Assembly: GCF_014905175.1 (NCBI RefSeq)
Contig: NC_057791.1
Location: forward strand, 6,882,001 to 6,946,000
DNA from: Aphidius gifuensis
Lineage: Eukaryota > Arthropoda > Insecta > Hymenoptera > Braconidae
Direction: 5' to 3'
Length of the DNA: 64,000 bases
The position numbers and the translations under genes are program-made. The notes beneath the pieces were generated by a model. It ran no database searches and was not told the DNA's origin. It saw only the letters and a program-made list of their open reading frames with translations. Numbering within the stretch: the first letter of the stretch is position 1; each line of letters starts with the position of its first letter. Below, piece by piece: positions 57,184 through 64,000 of this stretch.

Positions 57184-57894
57184 AGTTTGTATTAATAATA
57201 ACAGATTTTGTCCTTCAATGGAAAATAATAAAAAACCTGTTTGAAGAAAATGTTTATTAACAATTGCTTGGCACCTTGGATAATAAATAATGGTGAACAA
57301 TTTTTTGATTTATTCTCGAAAAGGAAGTCGTGAGATCATTTGAATCAATGAAAACAGGATTTGTACTTTAAGATTATTCAAAAAACAGTAGTTTACTCCA
57401 GAATTTAAATTTACAATTTGTTATTGTTGTTTAGGATCAAATTCTGATTTCAGTAGTACAAATGATCCCTCGCTCTCATCAAATAAATATAGGGAAACAA
57501 TCGAAAATATTCTATGTAAAAGGCGTGCATCTGTATATGATCATTTTTAAATAATTTTTTTTTTTTCGTTCTTCTCGAGTTAAAATTTGCAAAGTCTTAT
57601 ACCGGTAACACAACTTATTTTGAATCCTTTTTTTTTGTATAAAGAATTTTATTAATTGTTTTTTGTCATATCATTAACAGTTGACCAACGGAAACGGCCA
57701 CTTGCGGCCGTCAACAACACTAGTAATATTTGAAATATAAAATAATTATTTACCATTGATTTTCATTGCAGTAACCATGGTGAATGATTGAAGTCAATAA
57801 TGATAATTATAGGGAAAAAAAAGAGGGAGAGAGAAGAAGGAAAAAAAAGAAAGGATACACTATATATTTTCGATTATTTTTTTTATTGTTCAAT

Positions 57895-58160
57895 TAGATT
57901 TGAAATAAATTCAGGTTGATAATCGACATAATGAAGTTTAATTATCTCTAATTTTCGAACAATAAACAAAAATATTAATAATAATAACAATATTAATACT
58001 AATAAATAATTAAATAAAAGGAGAAAAGAAAAAGTTTAACGAAAAAAATTTTTTGTTTTTTTTATTGTTCAATGATTAGATTTGATATAAACCAGTTTGA
58101 TAATCGAAACAATGAAGTTTGATTATCTCTCATCCGTGAACAATAAATAAAAATATTCAC

Positions 58161-58192
<32 letters not shown>

Positions 58193-58210
58193 CGATAAAT
58201 AATTTTATAA
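57895..58210. repeat. Direct duplication of about 180 bp
   Basis: TTGATAATCGA(C/A)A(T/A)AATGAAGTTT and GAACAATAAA(C/T)AAAAATATT occur twice about 180 bp apart, each followed by an AAT microsatellite. Confidence 0.7.
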
Positions 58211-58426
58211 CAAAAGATGATTAAAATGGCATGGCTGGTGAATAAGTGGAAAGATGATGCACTTTTTCACTTTTGATTTTTATAACAAACACGAAAATAT
58301 ACAGAAATAATTGATAATTTATTAATTAATTGTATTATAAATAGATTTTGAATTTTATTACACTGTTTAATATTATTACCTCTATATAGTGATAGATTTT
58401 TTTCTTTTTTTTTTTCTTACAACAAG

Positions 58427-58730
58427 TGATAGTCGATACACAAGCAAACCAACTCCAAGCTAGAGCTACACAGCCAACGCCCAAATTCCAAACTCCCAAC
58501 TGTCTAAGTGCCAAGATTAATACAATCTACGGCACATGTGACACGTTATTTCAGCTTACTCATATTATTATTAAAACAACGACAATCATTAAAAAATGTA
58601 CATTAACCTCAGTTATATTAAATAACAGTGTTAAATAGTTTTCTTTACTTAAAAACGGATGTTCTTATTCAATGCCTATAATTATTCTTATTCCTGTTTC
58701 ACAACCATACAGTTCAACAAGTCTCAAACA
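58427..58730 (+). repeat. Putative 5' LTR of a BEL/Pao element
   Basis: Proposed from TGATAGTCGATAC to ...CTCAAACA, ending three bases before the primer site. No second copy lies downstream in the window, so the left border is a guess. Confidence 0.4.
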
Positions 58731-58733
58731 ATT

Positions 58734-58752
58734 TGGTCCTTCGAGCCGGATC
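58734..58752 (+). promoter_or_regulatory. Primer binding site, tRNA-Tyr
   Basis: TGGTCCTTCGAGCCGGATC is complementary to the 3' end of insect tRNA-Tyr including CCA, a known primer choice of BEL/Pao elements. Confidence 0.75.
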
Positions 58753-59408
58753 TTAGTCATTGAATAATAAAAGTGAAAGACATTGTTTAAATAGTTTTGT
58801 TCATATCAGTGAGTGTCATTGTGTTTTTCATCAAGAAAAGTGAATTTGAAAAAAGAAATTCATTGGTTAGAAAGTGCCGGAAATCGCATAAACAGTCATT
58901 CAACCGGTGGTCGTTTTTCGCTCACAAGACTATCAGAAAGCAGCGAGTGTTAAAATCGAGTGCGTAACTTATTCGGTAATTTACGTGGTTATTTACAGAT
59001 TTATACGTGACACGGACACAGTGAGTATTTACCCGTAAAATTACTATGCTTCATAGTAACACTGTATAATACGTGATTATTAATAGGTTTTCTACTTGAC
59101 AATAATACTTTGAGTATCGTACAGTAGATTACCAAAAGTTATAGTGACACTAGTGACTTATTTAGTGACAATCAAGTGTAACTTAGATTGGTGACTAAAT
59201 TTGAGTTTCAAATATTGCCAGTGAACACATCAGACAGTTTAAATTCATTATTTTCACATTATTATTCTCAATTTAATACAAGTTTGAAACCAAGTTACGA
59301 GTTTATCAGTTGACAGTTTAAGTGTCATTATAAGTACACTTCAGTGACAAAATTATTTCAGAAATTAAGTGAAATTCGAGTGACACAAGTAACACATAGT
59401 CTATCATC

Positions 59409-60890
59409 ATGTCTGTAGTACACAGCTCAGAGAGCATTGAGATTCAAAAGGATCAGCCTGAAAAACCATCACTTAGACTCAACTCCAATCCAGGATCTGT
59501 CAATTCTGTGGAAAGTGAATCTGCTGCAGACAAACCCAGAAACACTCGAAAAAGAAGTAACACTTCAAAGTTGTCTCCGGATCTTGTTTTAAATGTTAGC
59601 TTACAAAACGCAAGAATTGATGCACTAGAATCATTCTTTCATGAATACGAGTTAAATCAGGATCATGTAGTATATTTAGAGATAGTTGATACTATTCAAC
59701 AAGCAACCGATATTCATGAGGAGTTTCTAAGTGAGCACAAACTTCTCTTGTCAAAATGGCCTGCAAGTTTGATTAATCATGACTATATTAAGTCAGACTG
59801 TCAAAAACTAGAGCGAAATATGTATAACAAATTAAACCGTATGTTAAGACGTGCTGAAGAACGATTAAAGCCAGTTCCACAAGTTGTACCTGTAGCAGCC
59901 GCTTCAGCACCTCTGCCAGTCACACAACAAGCAAGATTACCTGAAATAAAGTTACCTAGTTTTTCTGGTGAATACAAAAATTGGCCACACTTTAAGGCAG
60001 TGTATCAAGACATGGTTATGAAACGTCAAGATATCTCAGAAACAACAAAGTTACACTATTTGAAAACGGCTGTCGCTAAAACACCAGCTCATATAATTAG
60101 TAACATAACACTGTCTGAAGGCAGCTTAGAAACAGCTTGGTCATTGTTAACTAGACAGTTTGAAAACAACCGTCTTATTGCACAGTCACACTTTGATCGT
60201 CTATGTTCATTACCAAAGTGTAAACCTCGACAAGCTGCGTTACTTCATTTGAACGTAAACACAGTCAGAGAAGCTCGCGAGAGTCTGAAGTTGTTAAAGA
60301 TCAGCTCAGTCTCTGAATGTATCTTGGCCAACACACTTGTACAATCAATGGATGAAGATTCACGTGAAAAATGGGGTAATCTTCTTGGTGACATAACAGA
60401 TTATCCAACTGTGGATCAAGTTCTTGAATTTACGTCAACTCGAGCCAGAACATTAGACGGAATGGGCAGTACATCTCAGCAAACATCAGCCACAAACAAG
60501 CCAGTTACAACAAAGCGAGCCAACGCACATGCTAGTACCACAAGAACTCCAAGTGTCAGTCCAACTACGTGGGTTTGTGACGCTTGTGGTATGAGTCATC
60601 ATATTTCAATGTGTCAAACCTTTAATGATATGAATCCTGATTACCGTTTACGGACAGTTCGTGACAAGGCACTTTGTATTTATTGCCTCTCAAGACACAG
60701 CTCAAAAAATTGTCGCAGTAAAAAACGTTGTGGTGTCAATCAATGTGAACACTATCACCACAAAATGTTACACGGTGGTGATATGAATATTGTTTTTCAG
60801 AGACAGCCAATCGCCAGTTCAACGGACAAACGAAAAGATACACGATCAAATGATCAAAAACCATCTTCTTCTACATCTGAAACACAATGA
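59409..60890 (+). CDS. gag: BEL/Pao Gag
   Basis: 493 codons, intact. After a helical N-terminus comes the DUF1759-type capsid region beginning LPEIKLPSFSGEYKNWPHFK (about residue 178), then zinc-binding CDACGMSHHISMC (about 391), CIYCLSRHSSKNC and the BEL-typical CGVNQCEHYHHKMLHG. It would assemble the retroelement particle. The frame closes with TGA where protease and RT normally continue, and no pol is found, so this is a gag-only derivative or a copy truncated after gag. A 640-bp leader separates it from the primer site. Confidence 0.92.
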   Translation: MSVVHSSESIEIQKDQPEKPSLRLNSNPGSVNSVESESAADKPRNTRKRSNTSKLSPDLVLNVSLQNARIDALESFFHEYELNQDHVVYLEIVDTIQQATDIHEEFLSEHKLLLSKWPASLINHDYIKSDCQKLERNMYNKLNRMLRRAEERLKPVPQVVPVAAASAPLPVTQQARLPEIKLPSFSGEYKNWPHFKAVYQDMVMKRQDISETTKLHYLKTAVAKTPAHIISNITLSEGSLETAWSLLTRQFENNRLIAQSHFDRLCSLPKCKPRQAALLHLNVNTVREARESLKLLKISSVSECILANTLVQSMDEDSREKWGNLLGDITDYPTVDQVLEFTSTRARTLDGMGSTSQQTSATNKPVTTKRANAHASTTRTPSVSPTTWVCDACGMSHHISMCQTFNDMNPDYRLRTVRDKALCIYCLSRHSSKNCRSKKRCGVNQCEHYHHKMLHGGDMNIVFQRQPIASSTDKRKDTRSNDQKPSSSTSETQ

Positions 60891-60987
60891 GGAGATGGTA
60901 CAATTGTCAAACAGTCACACACAGAATTTATTTGTGTAATCATTAGAAAGATTACATGATTACCGGTTATCTGTAATCTGGTGTACA

Positions 60988-61901
60988 CTAAATTTTGAAG
61001 TGACTTCCCCCTCGGTGATTATATTCATACATGAATTTTATAATCCATCGATACATAAATTTTTTGGTATTGAGTTGACTTTTTATAGGTATATCCATAA
61101 TAAATCTTAATTGTATCGGTTCACTATAATATATAATTAGATAATCATGATGAACAATGTAATGTAACGCAAATGATTCACATGACGTATATTTTATGAT
61201 GGAACATTGTTCTGGACAAAAAAATTGAACATTTAGTTTATTTAAAAGTAGAGGTATTGTAACATTTTCTTTTGCTTCTTTTTCTTGTTGCTTTGATATT
61301 TTGTACCTATTTGATTAGTAAATGAAAAATAATTAGTATATTTATGTATATATTAATTTTTTAAATAGTTTATTAATAAATGAATTCATATATTTATTGA
61401 TTGAGAAATATCATTACTTGTTACGTGCATGTATTGAGTACGTTGGTTTTTTTGTTGGTATACTCAAGTCTTCAGTGTCTAGCAAAGATGACATTTTTAT
61501 TAAATTTACCTAAAGATAAATAATAATTTTTGTTTCGGACTATTGTTATTCTTATGATTATTATTATTATTATTATTATAGTTTACGAACCATTGTTACG
61601 TCTTTGCCATATATTTCAAGCTTTCTATCAAATAAATGGTTTGTGAAATTTATTTTATTATGAATTTTCGCTGATAATAATATTGAAGCATATTTTTCCT
61701 GATCAATATTTTGATCTAATGTTCCAATATTGTGATTTACATTATTTGTCGACGGTCGATTTATATCCATATTAGTCGTAATTATATTGGCTACATCATT
61801 TAAATGGTAACTTGTACCATGATTGTATGGGCAGTAATAACCAAGATGACACAAACGTCTAGCTTTTATTGATGGACAAATTTTTTCAATCTTTGGCTTA
61901 A
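60988..61901 (-). CDS. 3' exons of a CCCH zinc-finger host gene
   Basis: Minus-strand exons 61,901-61,600, 61,509-61,418 and 61,306-60,988. Acceptors (ATTATAG, ATCTTTAG, CAAATAG) and donors (GTAACA, GTAATG) are good, and phases (0, then 2) keep one open frame to TAG at 60,988. The first exon has C-X8-C-X5-C-X3-H (CPSIKARRLCHLGYYCPYNH), a Tis11-spaced CCCH finger that typically binds RNA. The rest (KKPTYSIHARNKYKISKQQE, then a compact C-terminus ending GGSHFKI) is not recognised. Upstream exons are not visible before the transposase remnants at 62.4 kb. Confidence 0.6.
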
Positions 61902-62412
61902 CTATAATTGAAAAAATTGAAAAAAAAGTTGGATATGTTTACTTATTATAATGCCGTTTAGTATATTCGGATATATTGAATATAAGGAATCATTGAAAAT
62001 CATACAAATTGCAAAGTCACATACATACATAGAACCAATTCAGACCAAGTTTACATAAGCCAACCCCAATCAGTGTTGGGTACAATCAGTATAAATATGA
62101 AAACCCGAAAGGAATTTGTTTTTTTTTTTATTTTAAATATAATATAATTATGATAGAATATTAGTTTAACTTTACCTATTTGAATATAAAAGTACCAATA
62201 TTATTACACAAATTGACTTCTTTTTCAAATATCAAGTATTCCAATATTATTATTGTTATATTATTGCAATTTGCTTCATTGCAGTTTTTGAAGCAAAATT
62301 TTTTTTTTTTCTTCACGTTTTTTTTTTTTTTTTCTATTTTTCGAATGAATCATTTGTCTAATATGAAAACATTTACTCCAAATGGCATCGACAGCATTAC
62401 ACTGTTTACAAA
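61902..62412. other. Intron or intergenic, no gene seen
   Basis: AT-rich sequence with T-runs; probably the intron before the CCCH exon. Confidence 0.4.
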
Positions 62413-63620
62413 TTAAAATTGTTGTATCTCGTGATAAATCTTCAACTTTTTTATAAGGTATTTTTTTCTAATAAATTGCAAATGTTTAAGTAATTGTGGA
62501 TAGTTTGAACAATTATTTGAATCTTTTAACGAGTGAACTTTAACTAATGCAATATAATTGAACAATACTGAGGATAGACTTATTAACATTCCTAATAAAA
62601 TAAAGTTGGTATAAACAGAATAAATAGAATGCTTGCATACAATCGTAACAAAAAGAATGTGTTCGTAATACATCTGAAATCGCATATCCTAGAGAATTGC
62701 ACTGAAGAATATTTGAGATAGGCTCAAGGTCATTCAAATACTCTTGTACATCCCGAAATGGACAATTAAACATACATTTTTGAACTGGAAAAAGATTTAC
62801 TTGTTTTTCTTTTCTTGTGTTGATGATATTGACTGTTTCAATAAATCAACATAATGATGATCATCATCTGTTTCATAATTTGTCCCACCACGTTAAGTAC
62901 CGAGGAATTGACAAATTGTAATAAGACGAAGACACATTTCAGCTTGCAAATGAGTCGGATTGTTATTGCCATGTTTACGAAATGTTGAAAATAAATTTTC
63001 TAGGTCATCTTGGCTCAAACGTGACGTGAGAAATTTATAACTTTGTTCTTTGAATAAATAATCAACCAACCAAGTAGTATTGAATACTGATTTTTTTATT
63101 CCAGTTTTAACTGGTGTCCAAGCGTTTCCAAAAGTATGTTTTTCTACAATATATCAAAAAATTATCAAGTATTGAAATTGAAATTGTGATAATATATTGT
63201 CTTTTGTTATTGCATTACTGAAGTATCTACAATTCATAACTTCCTTTCACTCTGTTATTTCTCTCAAATACCAAGCTGTAGTCAATGTATCTTTCTCCAT
63301 TAACCAGATGCTAACAAGTGTCTTAATAGAACCACTAGTTTTGATGGTAAATACATAAGCAACAGCTGCTACATTCATTTTAAAGTGATTTGTAGGATTT
63401 GAAATTTAGGCTGTTATATTTAATTCTGATTTTTTTTCTTTGCATTGTTATTTCTCCAAAACATTGTTCAAGATATTAGTTACCAAATTCATAGCATGGT
63501 AAATCTTGGGAAAAACTATCTTGAGGTCTATTGTTGAAACACGATTGTTAACAAGTGCCATTCGCATGTTCTTTAATAAATGAGAACTTTCGATGTCAAA
63601 TGTTAAACTCCTGGAAATGC
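62413..63620 (-). pseudogene. P-element/THAP9-like transposase remnant
   Basis: Right to left on the minus strand: FDIESSHLLKNMRMAL (63,570 region; family FDxPHLLKxxRN), KMNVAAVAYVFTIKTSGSIK (63,370), FKEQSYKFLTSRLSQDDLEN and LFSTFRKHGNNNPTHLQ (62,970-63,070; the family's SRLNQD.LE..F segment), then NSLGYAISDVLRTHSFCYDC (62,650). Stops and shifts occur between the pieces. The protein would cut P-type DNA transposons; this copy is dead. Confidence 0.7.
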
Positions 63621-63657
63621 TCAAAGGATTTATGTTTATGCTAAAGTAATATGTGGC

Positions 63658-63987
63658 ATGTGTAATTTACCAGCCAAAGCATTGTTTTTAAATATGAAAC
63701 AATATAACGGCGTGAATGGAAGCCAGACATGTTCAATTTTATTACAACCTTTGCATCTAGATGTAAATAATACAAGGATATATCTATTTCAAGAGACACT
63801 TAATCTTCGGAGCCAAGAACAAACAAACAGTTTTGCTAGAGAAGCTGGAGTTTCTGGTGATGATGTGTTTGGTGTAAAAGGGCCAAATGCTATTTCTGAA
63901 TTTTCACCAGATTACATCAAGACAACGGCTATGGACTCTGTGCACTGTGTTTATCTCGGAGTCGTAAAAACTTTATTGGTCATCTAG
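63658..63987 (+). pseudogene. TNP2-type (CACTA/Plavaka-like) transposase fragment
   Basis: 109 codons starting CNLPAKALFLNMKQYNGVNG, then GVKGPNAISEFSPDY and TTAMDSVHCVYLGVVKTLL. These are the family's CDLPA...QYNG..GC, NGVKGPS and VDYMHCVLLGV segments. The two Cys/His spacers in between look altered or deleted and the frame stops at 63,985, so it is a fragment. It runs head to head with the P-type remnant. Confidence 0.75.
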
Positions 63988-64000
63988 TTTCACCTGAGTA

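Overview
The window looks like AT-rich repetitive insect DNA. Spliced eukaryotic genes, Polinton/Maverick (adintovirus-like) proviral elements, Ty3/gypsy, Ty1/copia and BEL/Pao retroelements, P-type and TNP2-type transposase remnants and foldback MITEs occur together. A hymenopteran such as a parasitoid wasp is my best guess, but nothing here proves the order. Very little is ordinary host gene: about 70 kb-scale structure reduces to pieces of one decayed gene broken by the largest element, and the 3' exons of a CCCH zinc-finger gene near 61-62 kb.

Layout. 1-933 holds decayed exons on the minus strand. 940-39,287 is one Polinton (called Y here), with about 280-bp terminal inverted repeats (TIRs) and a TTTGTT target-site duplication; its insertion split a minus-strand exon. 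Inside Y lie a defective gypsy element (1,786-7,686, 1,232-bp LTRs), a remnant of another Polinton (Z; polB fragment 9.4-11.0 kb and a TIR ending at 13,469), Y's own polB (13.8-17.8 kb) and integrase (17.9-18.8 kb), and a complete second Polinton (X, 19,042-36,037) with nearly identical 235-bp TIRs and a GTTGTT duplication. X sits inside a coding gene of Y and carries the virion set: major capsid, penton-like minor capsid, adenain-like protease, PLA2-domain protein, packaging ATPase, integrase and small accessory genes. Its polB is cut short where a copia element (21.8-26.0 kb) abuts it.

39,344-40,608 is a TATG microsatellite. From 40,613 to 56,495 there is a 15.9-kb segment with 19-bp perfect inverted ends, set in TATG repeats at both sides. 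Its centre is an intact four-exon gene for a Crypton-like tyrosine recombinase (1,009 aa); both flanks are satellite arrays (220-bp and 600-bp units) in which every unit carries a hairpin built of the same GTCCTCAAAACCACC-like arms as the ends. I regard this arrangement as the most novel system of the window. 58.4-60.9 kb is a gag-only BEL/Pao element primed by tRNA-Tyr; 62.4-64.0 kb holds P-element and TNP2 transposase fragments.

How the parts work together: X's genes form a self-contained virus-like set (replication, integration, capsid assembly, maturation, packaging), now partly broken. The TIRs of X, Y and Z each carry a tRNA-like, pol III promoter-like stretch directed outward. The recombinase gene and the hairpin repeats around it look like an enzyme with its own sites, though that link is inference.
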